From contig NZ_JACRWE010000006.1 in assembly GCF_014323405.1 (NCBI RefSeq), positions 84,275 to 148,274 on the forward strand: 64,000 nt of DNA, given 5' to 3'. Below the pieces are notes generated by a model. The model made no database searches and had not been told where the DNA came from. It saw only the letters and a list, made by a program, of their open reading frames with translations. The DNA is from Romboutsia faecis. Its GTDB lineage: Bacteria; Bacillota; Clostridia; Peptostreptococcales; Peptostreptococcaceae. Position 1 is the first letter of the stretch, and each line of letters begins with the position of its first letter. Made by a program: the position numbers and the translations under genes. Shown here piece by piece: positions 1 through 8,658 of the stretch.

Positions 1-105
1 ATTTTGCCACTGGTCTATATTTTGCTCTTTAAAATAAGCTTGTGCTTGCTTAATAATAACCATTATTTTAGGTATATCTGATTTTACTGATTTTCTAAAT
101 TCCAT
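1..105 (-). CDS. GNAT-type acetyltransferase, N-terminal part only
   Basis: The gene starts at 105 and runs off the left edge, so 35 codons are visible. They read MEFRKSVKSDIPKIM and continue to FKEQNIDQWQN, the usual beginning of a Gcn5-related N-acetyltransferase (a first strand rich in R/K, then helix 1 and an xQW motif). A good AAGGAG lies 9 bases before the ATG. It starts 11 bases after the yczE-like gene, so it is probably the third gene of a marR-yczE-acetyltransferase operon. The acetyl acceptor is unknown. Confidence 0.6.
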   Translation of the reverse strand, partial: MEFRKSVKSDIPKIMVIIKQAQAYFKEQNIDQWQN

Positions 106-116
106 CTCTTTTCTCC

Positions 117-770
117 TTAATTATTTATATACTTGTTTAAAAATACAAAACTTTCTTTTAAATTTTTATGTCTTACTTTTTTTACATCAAATTTAAATAT
201 TTTGAATACTAATTGAACACAAGAGCCAACTGTCATAACAGTAATTAATGTTCCTATACCAACTTTTCCTCCGAGCAACCAACCTACAATTAAAACTGAT
301 AACTCTATAAAAAATCTAATCACTCCCACAGATTTACCTGTTACTCTAACTAGAACAACCATTAATCCATCCCTTGGTCCACATCCCATTTTGCAACTTA
401 TATAAAAATAACTTCCTATAGCCATCATAACTAAACTTCCAATTAACATTAATACTCCTGAAAATAAAGTTGAACTTAAAGGAATAATATCTATATAAAT
501 TATTAAATCTATAAAAAATCCAATTATTATCATATTTGCTATGGTTCCCAGACCTATTTCTAACTTTAATAATAAGGTTGTAGTTACTACGATTAATCCT
601 ACTATTATACTTGCTTGACCAATAGTTAATCCTGTTATATTTGATAAACCTTGATGGAATACATCCCATGGACTTAGCCCCAAGTTAGACTGAATAGCCA
701 TTACAGTTCCAAATGCACAACATATAAATCCAAGTAGTAATCTAAATATAATACTCATTATTTTCTTCAT
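117..770 (-). CDS. YczE/YyaS/YitT-type integral membrane protein
   Basis: This 217-residue protein has about five hydrophobic segments. It carries the family-typical start (MAIQSNLGLSPWDVFHQGL near residues 24-42) and a later GPRDGLM motif, both conserved in YczE-like proteins; a small hydrophilic tail follows. The biochemical role of the family is not settled; transport or membrane stress functions are proposed. AGGAGAG precedes the ATG. It lies 13 bases downstream of a MarR-type gene and is presumably controlled by it, as MarR proteins often regulate a linked membrane protein. Confidence 0.75.
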   Translation of the reverse strand: MKKIMSIIFRLLLGFICCAFGTVMAIQSNLGLSPWDVFHQGLSNITGLTIGQASIIVGLIVVTTTLLLKLEIGLGTIANMIIIGFFIDLIIYIDIIPLSSTLFSGVLMLIGSLVMMAIGSYFYISCKMGCGPRDGLMVVLVRVTGKSVGVIRFFIELSVLIVGWLLGGKVGIGTLITVMTVGSCVQLVFKIFKFDVKKVRHKNLKESFVFLNKYINN

Positions 771-783
771 AATCTCTCCTTAA

Positions 784-1233
784 CTATTTATTCTTAACAT
801 CAAGCCAATAATCCTCAATATTTTTACTCATTTTTTCAACTAAGTCTGTACATAATTTTTTTTGCTCTTCACTAAATCCTCGAAAACTTATCTCCAACTG
901 TTTAGCCTCTTCTTTTATTATTTTTTCATATATTTCTAAAGCTTTTTCAGTTGGCGTTAATTTATATGATCTTTTGTAGTTTTCATCCTGTTCTTTATTT
1001 ATATAACCAATTTCAATAAGCTTCTTTACAGCTTTTGTAGTAGTTGTTTTATCAACTTTTAACATATTTGATAACTCTATAAAGTTTATACCAGGATTTT
1101 CACAAACCCTTGTTATAAATAAGTACTGACCTTTTTGCAAATTAAATTCTTTATACTTTGTATCAGCTGTTGAGTTTATAGCACGAGATAATGCTCCCAC
1201 ATATCTTAATACTTTATAATCTAACTCTTTCAT
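784..1233 (-). CDS. MarR-family transcriptional regulator
   Basis: This 149-residue protein is the standard MarR length. The winged helix covers roughly residues 45-110, with the recognition-helix region FIELSNMLKVDKTTTTKAV and the wing IGYINKEQDENYKRSYKLT. Such dimeric repressors bind palindromes and release DNA on binding phenolic or other small ligands. AGGAGG lies 7 bases before the ATG. Two 14-bp palindromic sites surround its own promoter at 1283-1311, which suggests autorepression and joint control of the membrane protein and acetyltransferase genes downstream. The effector cannot be predicted. Confidence 0.85.
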   Translation of the reverse strand: MKELDYKVLRYVGALSRAINSTADTKYKEFNLQKGQYLFITRVCENPGINFIELSNMLKVDKTTTTKAVKKLIEIGYINKEQDENYKRSYKLTPTEKALEIYEKIIKEEAKQLEISFRGFSEEQKKLCTDLVEKMSKNIEDYWLDVKNK

Positions 1234-1250
1234 ATTTATGCCTCCTAAAA

Positions 1251-1312
1251 AAAGTTATAGTTGAACTTTCAACTATAACTTTATAATATATCATTTAAGT
1301 TGAAAGTTCAAC
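1251..1312 (-). promoter_or_regulatory. marR operon promoter with two palindromic operators
   Basis: On the minus strand a -35 TTGAAC (1306-1311) and -10 TATTAT (1283-1288) are separated by 17 bp. The sequences GTTGAACTTTCAAC (1260-1273) and GTTGAAAGTTCAAC (1299-1312) are the same site in opposite orientation, one overlapping the -35 and one just downstream of the -10. The downstream site is the core of a perfect 15-bp inverted repeat with 2-bp centre (1251-1282). The sites are seen directly; binding by the adjacent MarR protein is inferred. Confidence 0.65.
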
Positions 1313-1338
1313 CTTTTTAGAGATTTATTTCACTTGGT

Positions 1339-1361
1339 ATTATATAACAATTTTAAACTTT
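1339..1361. repeat. 23-bp intergenic motif, copy 1
   Basis: ATTATATAACAATTT followed by TAAACTTT matches 8659-8681 at 22 of 23 positions. On the minus strand it contains TATATAAT, so it could be a promoter segment. The function is unknown. Confidence 0.35.
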
Positions 1362-1475
1362 GATTGTATTATATAAAATATCCAATTATAAAATGTTTTC
1401 ATTAAACTAAGGTAATATAAATTGATTATTACATTCTGTATTTATTTCTAAATAAATTAGATCTTATTTAATATT

Positions 1476-1508
1476 AAAAAGCCCAATATATAAACTATTG
1501 GACTTTTT
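1476..1508. terminator. Rho-independent terminator, probably bidirectional
   Basis: The arms AAAGCCCAATA and TATTGGACTTT form a stem with one mismatch, with an A-run on one side and a T-run on the other. It lies 29 bases past the stop of the anti-sigma gene. Confidence 0.6.
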
Positions 1509-1537
1509 ATATCGAATTTTATAAATAACTTTTTCAT

Positions 1538-2581
1538 CTAATCCATTTTTAATTTATCTAAACTTATTACGAATAACTCTCCTATAGGTTCATAATTTAG
1601 TGTTTGTAGTTCGTAATTATTAAGAACCTTTGCAAAATATAAAGTGAAATTTAACTCTTTTGCACTTTCATCAACTCTATCTTCACTAAACTCAAATACT
1701 CCGTTTACTTCATCTTTATTATAACCCCACACATCAATATGATTAAAAGATTCATCCTCTCCACATAATTTAAATTCATAATCATATTGTTCTAAATTAT
1801 TCATTTTTCTAGTATAAAAAATTCTTTGACTAATACGATTAATAGTCATATGAGTTAAAGTAATTGATTCTCCATTGCCAAGATCTATTGTTTTGTTTAT
1901 TTCCATATATTTTGTATCTTTTGATAATTCATCTCCATTAGTTTTAAATTCAAATACCCATTTTCCATTTACACTTTCTGTTTTACTTTCCACCTTCTCA
2001 TCATTAATATAAAGTTCTATATCATTATTTTTAAAGTTAGAACCTGAATATACTAACTTCACATCAACATCTCCTTCTAAATCAGAAGGTAATTTGTATG
2101 TTATAACTTCTTCCATATTATTATCATCTATTGGAGATGATCCCCCTCCACTAGAACTTAAAATTAACTCACCATTTATATATAATTCAGTATCTAAATT
2201 AAATAAATCCCAGTTCATTTTCTTTTTTGAATTATATGATGTGTGAACTATCAATTCATCATTATTCAAAACAACTTCATTTAATGTAATTTTTAGTCCA
2301 TTATCAGTATTTGTTTTATTTAATGTAGTTTTATAGTTGTCTATGTTTTTGCTTATGCCTAAAGCTTCCTTTATATCGTATATAAATTTATTCATATTTG
2401 CATACACAGGTTCTCTAAAAATAAATAAACTACTTATTGTAACTATAGTCAAGCAACTAGCAATAGCAAGTTTTGATACTTTTTTAAACTTAATATTTCT
2501 TCTAGCTTCCATGCCTCTATCTATAGATTCCTTTGTTATATCATCTAAATCTTTTGGCATTTTTATATCGTACTTTTTCAT
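1538..2581 (-). CDS. DUF4179 membrane anti-sigma-like protein, paired with ECF sigma factor
   Basis: This 347-residue protein has a short cytoplasmic N-terminus, one membrane segment (about residues 38-56, LAIASCLTIVTISSLFIF) and a large extracytoplasmic region of beta-rich sequence. This is the DUF4179 layout found next to ECF sigma factors in Clostridia. The ATG follows the sigma stop codon with no spacing and uses an AAGGAGG inside the sigma gene, so translation is coupled. The expected role is to hold the sigma factor at the membrane and respond to an envelope signal; that role is inferred from family and context. The signal is unknown. A second pair of this kind lies at 9195-10907. Confidence 0.75.
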   Translation of the reverse strand: MKKYDIKMPKDLDDITKESIDRGMEARRNIKFKKVSKLAIASCLTIVTISSLFIFREPVYANMNKFIYDIKEALGISKNIDNYKTTLNKTNTDNGLKITLNEVVLNNDELIVHTSYNSKKKMNWDLFNLDTELYINGELILSSSGGGSSPIDDNNMEEVITYKLPSDLEGDVDVKLVYSGSNFKNNDIELYINDEKVESKTESVNGKWVFEFKTNGDELSKDTKYMEINKTIDLGNGESITLTHMTINRISQRIFYTRKMNNLEQYDYEFKLCGEDESFNHIDVWGYNKDEVNGVFEFSEDRVDESAKELNFTLYFAKVLNNYELQTLNYEPIGELFVISLDKLKMD

Positions 2582-3136
2582 TTATTTATCCTCCTTAAGA
2601 ATTTTATATAGCATTTCTTTACCTCTTCTAATATTTGTTTTCACTGTATTTTCATTACATTCAAGTACTTTTGAAATATCTTTTATAGGCATATCTTGAA
2701 AATATTGAAGTATTATAGGTGTTTTGTACTTAATATCTAATTGTTCAATTGCGTTATATAAATCTAATTTTTCTTCTATCAAATCATAAGATATATCATC
2801 CTTTATTTCTATTTCATTTAATACATCTTTGGTTTTATAATTTTTCCTATGTAAAAGATTAATATTGTTTAATAAAATCCTTGTAATCCAGGTTTTAAAA
2901 TATTCTGGGTGTTTCAATTTATCAATACCTATAATAGCTTGATAGATAGTTTCCTGATATACATCTTTTGCATCATGCTCATTTTTTAAGTGAATATATG
3001 CCGTGCTATACAGGTACTCCTTGTAGTCATTAATAAGAATTTCAAATGCTTTTTTATCCCCTTTTTTAATCTTTTCTATTAATTCATTAGATTTTTTTCT
3101 CTGTTTGATTATTTTTAAACTAATTAGTTTTTTCAT
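2582..3136 (-). CDS. ECF-type RNA polymerase sigma factor
   Basis: This 184-residue protein has a region 2 (about residues 25-95, including AFEILINDYKEYLY, DVYQETIYQAI and FKTWITRILLN) and a region 4 helix-turn-helix (about 135-180, PIILQYFQDMPIKDIS and ENTVKTNIRRGKEML). This is the two-domain ECF layout, close to the SigV/SigM-like groups. AAGGAG precedes the ATG by 6 bases. The divergent upstream region contains TTGAAAC on its minus strand, resembling an ECF -35, so autoregulation is possible but no convincing -10 was found. Confidence 0.85.
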   Translation of the reverse strand: MKKLISLKIIKQRKKSNELIEKIKKGDKKAFEILINDYKEYLYSTAYIHLKNEHDAKDVYQETIYQAIIGIDKLKHPEYFKTWITRILLNNINLLHRKNYKTKDVLNEIEIKDDISYDLIEEKLDLYNAIEQLDIKYKTPIILQYFQDMPIKDISKVLECNENTVKTNIRRGKEMLYKILKEDK

Positions 3137-3321
3137 CTTTTACTCCTTAAATCGATTATATATATTAGTTGTATATGTCAGACATAAAGTTTCAACAAAT
3201 AAAAAAATTAGATTATTTTTTACTTTTCATATATATGGAATATTTTGTTATAATATATCATATATTAATTGATTAAAATAATATATTCTTAAAATCAGGA
3301 TTATTCAGGAGGGGAAAATAA

Positions 3322-3729
3322 TTGTATAAAAATAAATTAACTACATCAATATTCATTGTAATAGTATTCTTTTTAGTACTTAATTTTTTCATAAAAATTA
3401 ATGAACAATTTGATGGTGCAACATTAAGTGGAAGTATCGGTGGGATTACCTTTCATAATAATGAAAAGTTTTCAAAAGAAGATAAAGAATCTCTTACTAA
3501 AATTTGCTTTGCAAAACGAAAAAATGGGATTGATATAAATTCTGAAACTGCCAAAAACCTAGGAAGACCGACTAATACTATGAAATTGTCTATAGATAAT
3601 AAAATTGAATCAGTATCTACTAAGTCATTTGATTATAACTTGTGGTTTGGTAATAATAAGGGGTACATTAAAAATGAAAATGATAATAAGATTTATGAAT
3701 TGAGTAATGAAGAAAATGAGTTTTTATAA
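3322..3729 (+). CDS. Small membrane-anchored protein of unknown function, likely frameshifted near its C-terminus
   Basis: The TTG start at 3322 lies 6 bases after a strong AGGAGGGG. The 135-residue product has one N-terminal membrane segment (about residues 8-25) and then a polar extracytoplasmic part; no known domain is recognised. The frame ends at TAA (3727-3729) right after a T5 run. In the adjacent frame the reading continues naturally as INAYLKFHSTEEVKNMISKEF with a stop at 3789-3791. A single inserted T would join the two, giving a protein of about 156 residues. It is divergent from the ECF sigma pair and could be a target of it. Confidence 0.55.
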   Translation: MYKNKLTTSIFIVIVFFLVLNFFIKINEQFDGATLSGSIGGITFHNNEKFSKEDKESLTKICFAKRKNGIDINSETAKNLGRPTNTMKLSIDNKIESVSTKSFDYNLWFGNNKGYIKNENDNKIYELSNEENEFL

Positions 3730-4093
3730 ATGCTTACTTAAAATTTCATAGTACTGAAGAGGTAAAAAATATGATATCTAAAGAATTCTAATTATAATAA
3801 AATATCTATAACAAATACTTTAATCATAATTCTTTATTCGAAATATTTCAAATTAATCACAAAATTTAAAATAACTACACATAACCTTCTATTTAGTTTT
3901 ATTTTTCTCACAAATATTTCTAATTGAGATTCACTTTTAAATTTAAAGCTCTCTTAGTTAATTTATAAATATTCAATAAATCAATTTATCAAAATATAAA
4001 TTTATAGTAAACTAAGGATAAAGATTAGTTTATATTAAACTTAAAGGGAATTAGATAATGAAAGGGATTAATTATAATTAAAGAGTAAAAACT
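3730..4093. other. Gene-poor AT-rich stretch
   Basis: Apart from the displaced 3' end of the preceding gene (to 3791) nothing coding was seen on either strand. The sequence is mostly A/T with scattered stops. Confidence 0.5.
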
Positions 4094-4219
4094 ATGGCCT
4101 TTTATTCGTTTATAGGTGGTGTTTACTTTATATTGTCTATGTTAGGATTGGTACTAAGAATTGATAATCTATTTATGCCATCATTATATATATCTATGCT
4201 TTACGCAAGGAATGAGTAA
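4094..4219 (+). CDS. Possible 41-residue membrane peptide
   Basis: The ATG at 4094 opens a frame of 41 codons beginning MAFYSFIGGVYFILSMLGL and ending MLYARNE. It is hydrophobic over about 30 residues with a polar end. AAAGAG lies 8 bases upstream, which is a weak ribosome binding site. It is followed within 12 bases by a very strong terminator. It may be a genuine small membrane protein or the tail of a decayed one; no homologue is recognised. Confidence 0.35.
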   Translation: MAFYSFIGGVYFILSMLGLVLRIDNLFMPSLYISMLYARNE

Positions 4220-4230
4220 TTAGTAACTTT

Positions 4231-4286
4231 AATGAAAAAGTAATAATTTTATGTTATAAATCAACAAAAATTATTACTTTTTCATT
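4231..4286. terminator. Strong bidirectional terminator, 20-bp perfect stem
   Basis: AATGAAAAAGTAATAATTTT (4231-4250) and its exact complement (4267-4286) form the stem. It can serve the plus-strand small frame and the minus-strand threonine dehydratase gene. Confidence 0.75.
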
Positions 4287-4342
4287 GTGTAAATCAAGGT
4301 TAATTTTTATACTATTTATTTCTAAACTGATATGATAATCGT

Positions 4343-5551
4343 CTACACTTCAACCATTTCAAAACCAGCTTCTTTTACAGCATTTTTAATTTTTTCTATA
4401 TGCTCATGGTTAAATGTTTCTATAACCATCTTAGCATCTAATTTACCAATTACACCTTCTGCAGATAAGTTGACTGATATTAAATTTCCATCAAGACCAG
4501 TTATTATCTTACTTAATTCAGCTAGACCACCTGGTTGAGCTTTGATATTGGTATAAAATGTAAAACGTCTACCACTCTTAGTTAATCCTAATAAAATTAT
4601 TTTACTTAACGTATTAACATCTATATTACCACCAGATATTATACAAACAACATTTTCATTTGCTTTAGGTTTGTATTTTTTACTTAATAAAGCAGCAGTA
4701 GTAACTGCTCCAGAACCTTCTGATATAACTTTTTGATTTTCCATTAAGAATAATAAACCTTCTGCTATTTCATCCTCTTCAACTAAAACAACTTCATCAA
4801 CTAATTCTTTTATTATATCAAAAGTTATATCTCCAGGAGTTTTAACTGCTATACCATCTGCAACTGTAGTTGATTTAAAAGCTGTTGTTACCTTACCATG
4901 CTTGATAGATTCATGCATTGAAGGAATATTTGCAGTTTGTACACCTACTATTTTTATATTTGGATTAAGTGATTTTGCAGCTACTGCAACTCCAGCAATA
5001 AGTCCACCACCACCAATTGGACATAATATTGTATCAACATTGTGATCCATTTGTTCAAATATTTCAAGACCAATAGTACCTTGACCCGCTATAACATATT
5101 TATCATTAAATGGATGTAAGAATGTTGCTCCTGTTTCTTTTTGTATTTCTACAGCTTTTGCATAAGCATCATCGTAAACTACACCTTCTAATACAACCTT
5201 TGCTCCATAACCTTTAGTTGCTGTTACTTTTGATAAAGGAGCTGTTGCAGGCATTACTATTGTTGCATCTATACCATTCATTTTTGCTCCTAATGCCACA
5301 CCTTGAGCATGGTTGCCTGCACTAGATGCTATAACTCCATTTGCTTTTTCTTCTTCTGTAAGATTTGCTATTTTATTACAAGCACCTCTAACTTTAAAAG
5401 AACCTGTTTTTTGTAAATTTTCGCATTTAAAGAATACATTTGCATTTGTCATATCACTTAATTTTACACTCTCAAGTATATCTGTTTTTTTTACTATGTC
5501 TTTTATTGTTTTTTTAGCTTCTTGAACGTCTTTTAAGGTCACTTTTGTCAT
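4343..5551 (-). CDS. ilvA: Threonine ammonia-lyase (threonine dehydratase)
   Basis: This PLP enzyme deaminates L-threonine to 2-oxobutanoate, for isoleucine synthesis or threonine fermentation. The fold-type II domain fills residues 1-315: the Schiff-base lysine is K53 in SFKVRGA, a glycine-rich phosphate loop PIGGGGLIAG follows, and EGSGAVT sits near residue 280. The last 80 residues (RRFTFYTNIKAQPGG onward) form one ACT-like regulatory domain. At 402 residues it is the medium form, longer than catabolic TdcB and shorter than IlvA with two ACT domains. No other ilv genes are nearby, so a catabolic role is as likely as a biosynthetic one. Confidence 0.9.
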   Translation of the reverse strand: MTKVTLKDVQEAKKTIKDIVKKTDILESVKLSDMTNANVFFKCENLQKTGSFKVRGACNKIANLTEEEKANGVIASSAGNHAQGVALGAKMNGIDATIVMPATAPLSKVTATKGYGAKVVLEGVVYDDAYAKAVEIQKETGATFLHPFNDKYVIAGQGTIGLEIFEQMDHNVDTILCPIGGGGLIAGVAVAAKSLNPNIKIVGVQTANIPSMHESIKHGKVTTAFKSTTVADGIAVKTPGDITFDIIKELVDEVVLVEEDEIAEGLLFLMENQKVISEGSGAVTTAALLSKKYKPKANENVVCIISGGNIDVNTLSKIILLGLTKSGRRFTFYTNIKAQPGGLAELSKIITGLDGNLISVNLSAEGVIGKLDAKMVIETFNHEHIEKIKNAVKEAGFEMVEV

Positions 5552-5604
5552 ATTTTCACTCCTAGCTGTTTATATAATAGGTATATTTAATTTTTATATT
5601 TTTA

Positions 5605-5625
5605 ATAAGGATCTGCAATCCTTAT
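5605..5625. repeat. 8-bp inverted repeat upstream of ilvA
   Basis: ATAAGGAT and ATCCTTAT flank a 5-base loop. It lies 54 bases upstream of the ilvA start and is not followed by a T-run in the ilvA direction, so an operator is as plausible as a terminator. Confidence 0.3.
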
Positions 5626-5740
5626 AATATTTTTTCCAATAATCTAATTTATATATTGATAAGAAAATGCCATTTATGTATATACTAAAAATCCAAAAAA
5701 TATTTTAGTAGTTTTTAGATTTAAATTATAAAGGCATAAA

Positions 5741-5769
5741 AATAAGCGTTGAATTAGTCAACGCCTATT
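5741..5769 (-). terminator. Terminator of the sulfurtransferase gene
   Basis: On the minus strand AATAGGCGTTGA and TCAACGCTTATT pair around a five-base loop and are followed by TTT. It lies 11 bases past the stop codon. Confidence 0.65.
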
Positions 5770-5779
5770 TTAGGAAGGT

Positions 5780-6616
5780 TTACTTAATACTTACTTCATT
5801 TTCATCATAACTTATCCAATCACTAAAGCTACCAGCATATAATTTGTGATTAATTCCTGCTTCACTTAGTGCTAAGCTATTAGGACATGCAGTTATACCA
5901 GAACCACAATAAACTATAACTTCATCATAATTATTTAAGTCATTAAATTGTTTTTTAAGTTCTTCTGATGATTTTAAATAGTATTTGTCGTCTACTTTTT
6001 TTAGTATGTCCATCCAAAAGAAGTTTAATGCACCAGGTATATGACCTGCCTTTTTATCTACTGGCTCAAATTCACCTATATATCTTTGATATTCCCTAGA
6101 ATCTACAAGTGCAATTTTCTCATTATTAACTCTTTCTTTAACATAATTCATATCTACTTTCATATTTTCTTTAACATTTATGGTTAAATCCCCTTTTTTT
6201 GATTTAGTTTCTTCTATAGATATTTCTCCCCCCTCTTCTTTATAAGCTTCTAGACCTCCATTAAGTACATATACTTTATCATGTCCTAAGTATTTTAGAA
6301 TCCACCATAATCTTGATGCACCTGATAGGTCACCTTCATCATAAGATATAACTATAGAATCATCATTTATGCCGATGTTTTCAAAAGTAGATTTTAATTC
6401 TTCTATAGAAGGTATTGGATGTCTTCCGCCGTGAGCTTTTACAACACTTGATAAATCTTTTTCTATATCAACTCTTTTAGCACCTTTTATATGACCTTCT
6501 TCATAACTTCTTTTACCATATTCTTTATCCATCAAATTAAATCTACAATCAACTATAACTAATTTTTCATTATTTAAATTATCTATTAACCATTTTGCAT
6601 TTACTAAATTGCTCAT
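5780..6616 (-). CDS. sseA: Two-domain rhodanese-type sulfurtransferase (thiosulfate/3-mercaptopyruvate)
   Basis: This 278-residue protein has two rhodanese domains (about residues 5-125 and 150-275). The inactive first domain has the typical VDCRFNL and GHIKGAKRVD. The catalytic Cys is in VYCGSGITACPN near residue 240; the CGSG(V/I)TA loop is the form seen in 3-mercaptopyruvate sulfurtransferases rather than thiosulfate-type CRKGVTA, which favours that substrate. It moves sulfane sulfur in the cytoplasm. It is divergent from the aminotransferase gene across a 111-bp intergenic region, suggesting shared amino-acid or sulfur metabolism. Confidence 0.85.
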   Translation of the reverse strand: MSNLVNAKWLIDNLNNEKLVIVDCRFNLMDKEYGKRSYEEGHIKGAKRVDIEKDLSSVVKAHGGRHPIPSIEELKSTFENIGINDDSIVISYDEGDLSGASRLWWILKYLGHDKVYVLNGGLEAYKEEGGEISIEETKSKKGDLTINVKENMKVDMNYVKERVNNEKIALVDSREYQRYIGEFEPVDKKAGHIPGALNFFWMDILKKVDDKYYLKSSEELKKQFNDLNNYDEVIVYCGSGITACPNSLALSEAGINHKLYAGSFSDWISYDENEVSIK

Positions 6617-6727
6617 AATTTTACTCCTAAATATAGATTTTTATTATTTTTCACCTTTTTTAACATACTATACTTTTGATATGGAGATTCTAAAATTAAT
6701 ACGCTATATATTTAGGAGGACATCACA

Positions 6728-7924
6728 ATGAATTTATCAAAAAGAATAGAGTCAGTTCCAACTTCAACTATTATGGAATTGTTAACTCTTTCAGCTAAAG
6801 CTAAAAAAAGTGGTAAAAAAGTTTATCATCTAAATATAGGACAACCAGATATTAAAACTCCACAAGGTTTTTATAAAGCTATAAGAGAATTTAAAGGAGA
6901 AATTTTAGAATATTCTTTATCTGAAGGTTTACCAGAGCTTATAGAAGCTATTAGAAAGTATTATGAGGACTATAATATTAAATTTGATGATGATGAAATA
7001 ATTATAACTAATGGTGGTAGTGAGGCTTTACTTTTTACAATGCTTACAATATGTGATGATGGTGATAATATTTTAGTACCAGAGCCTTTTTATTCAAATT
7101 ACTATAATTTCTCAAAATCAGTTGGAGTTAATATAAATCCTATAACTACTCTTGCAGAAAATGGATTCCATTTACCAAATAAAGAAGAAATAGTGTCTAA
7201 AATAGATGGTAAAACTAAAGCAATATTATTCTCTAATCCAGGTAATCCAACTGGTGTTGTTTATACTAAAGAAGAAATAAATATGCTAGCAGACATTGCA
7301 ATAGAGCATAATCTATGGATAATAGCAGATGAAGTTTATAGAGAATTTATTTACGAAGGTGAGTATACTAGTTTAGGTAACATTGAAAAAGTTAAAGATA
7401 GGGTAATAATAGTTGATAGTGTTTCTAAACGTTATAGTGCTTGTGGTGCTAGAATTGGGTGTGTTGCTTCTAAAAATAAAGATTATATCAAAGCTATACT
7501 TAAATTATGCCAAGCAAGATTATCTGTTCCAACTCTTGAACAACTAGGAGCAATAGAGCTTTATAATACTGATAAATCTTATCTTACAGATGTTAATGAA
7601 GAGTATAGACAAAGAAGAGATGTTCTATATAATGAGCTTATAAAAGTTCCTGGAGTTATATGCGAAAAACCAACTGGTGCTTTTTATATAGTTGCTAAGC
7701 TTCCTGTTGAAAATGCAGATGATTTTACTAAATGGCTTTTGAGTGATTTTGATGTAAATGGAGAAACTGTAATGCCTTGTCCTGCAGAAGGTTTTTATAT
7801 GACACCTGGGCTTGGAGTTGATGAAATAAGACTTGCATATGTTCTTAATTCTGAAAACTTATCAAAAGCTGCACGTTTACTTAAAGAAGGACTTGAAACT
7901 TATTTAAAGTTAAATAAAAAATAA
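6728..7924 (+). CDS. Class I/II pyridoxal-phosphate aminotransferase
   Basis: This 398-residue protein is a fold-type I aminotransferase of the AspC/AspB family. Landmarks include NIGQPDIKTP near the start, NGGSEALLFTM (cofactor phosphate region), SNPGNPTGVVYTKEE, ADEVYREFIYEG (Asp for the PLP nitrogen), the lysine in DSVSKRYSACGARIG, and a late arginine in GVDEIRLAYV. TTTAGGAGG lies 7 bases before the ATG. Substrate range (aspartate, alanine or aromatic amino acids) cannot be decided from sequence. Confidence 0.85.
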   Translation: MNLSKRIESVPTSTIMELLTLSAKAKKSGKKVYHLNIGQPDIKTPQGFYKAIREFKGEILEYSLSEGLPELIEAIRKYYEDYNIKFDDDEIIITNGGSEALLFTMLTICDDGDNILVPEPFYSNYYNFSKSVGVNINPITTLAENGFHLPNKEEIVSKIDGKTKAILFSNPGNPTGVVYTKEEINMLADIAIEHNLWIIADEVYREFIYEGEYTSLGNIEKVKDRVIIVDSVSKRYSACGARIGCVASKNKDYIKAILKLCQARLSVPTLEQLGAIELYNTDKSYLTDVNEEYRQRRDVLYNELIKVPGVICEKPTGAFYIVAKLPVENADDFTKWLLSDFDVNGETVMPCPAEGFYMTPGLGVDEIRLAYVLNSENLSKAARLLKEGLETYLKLNKK

Positions 7925-7930
7925 ATCTAT

Positions 7931-7985
7931 AAAAAAGTGATAATTCTTAGTATTCATATTTCAATCTAAGAATCATCACTTTTTT
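7931..7985. terminator. Terminator after the aminotransferase gene
   Basis: AAAAAAGTGAT and AATTCTTAG pair with CTAAGAAT and ATCACTTTTTT in a long stem ending in a T-run, 7 bases past the stop. Confidence 0.75.
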
Positions 7986-8065
7986 CCATTCTTTCATTTC
8001 CATAAATACAAGTTAAAAATCTCGACCTTTTTCCGTTAATGAATATTCAACTTTGATTAAAATAT

Positions 8066-8533
8066 TTAGCGTTCCATTATATTTTTATTCTCGACAATAA
8101 ACTCACCGATAACTGTAGTTCCATCTGTTTCGTATAATGGAATAGATATTTTTTCAGGATTTTTATAGCTATATTCGTTATCATGGCCAAATATATCCTC
8201 ATATCTTACATAACCTTCAACATTATCCTCACCTATCGCTTCAATTAAATCTGGGTCAATATACTCTCCATCTTCAGTAATTATAGTTGAGCCATATGTC
8301 TCACCATTTTTATTGGTAGGAAAGTGACCTCTTTCTGTATCTTTTATTGCATCTGATTTTCCTGTATTTTGTGATTGCATTTTTTCTTCATTAACTTCTT
8401 TAATATCTTCTGTTTTAAGAATTGCTATTTTATCTATGCCTGAATATTGAAAGCCTTTAACTTTAATTATAGTTGCTACAATTAATAAGGATAACCCTAT
8501 AACTATACTTATTCTTTTACCTTTTGATTTCAT
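8066..8533 (-). CDS. Membrane-anchored protein of unknown function
   Basis: The start at 8533 is preferred because GGGGGAT lies 6 bases upstream; an ATG five codons earlier has no ribosome binding site. The product is 155 residues with one N-terminal membrane segment (residues 8-24) and a polar outside region. The motif PTNKNGETYGS followed by DPDLIEAIGEDNVEGYVRYEDI resembles a small module found in secreted or membrane Bacillota proteins; I do not know a function. The C-terminal part predicts beta strands. Confidence 0.6.
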   Translation of the reverse strand: MKSKGKRISIVIGLSLLIVATIIKVKGFQYSGIDKIAILKTEDIKEVNEEKMQSQNTGKSDAIKDTERGHFPTNKNGETYGSTIITEDGEYIDPDLIEAIGEDNVEGYVRYEDIFGHDNEYSYKNPEKISIPLYETDGTTVIGEFIVENKNIMER

Positions 8534-8658
8534 TTGTTTATCCCCCATTAATTTATATTCATTTCGATTTAGCTATATAACAATTGCTATTTAGTTAGAA
8601 TAATCATATCAATAAATTTCTATTTATATACATGTTATCATAATTATTCTTAATTCGC

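Noticed and set aside
346..669. Long minus-strand frame inside the yczE-like gene
   Set aside because: It is an asparagine/arginine/tyrosine-rich shadow in another frame, with no ribosome binding site, inside a well-supported gene.
5552..5640. T-box leader for threonine dehydratase
   Set aside because: No GGTGG-type antiterminator element or specifier stem is present, and the leader is too short.
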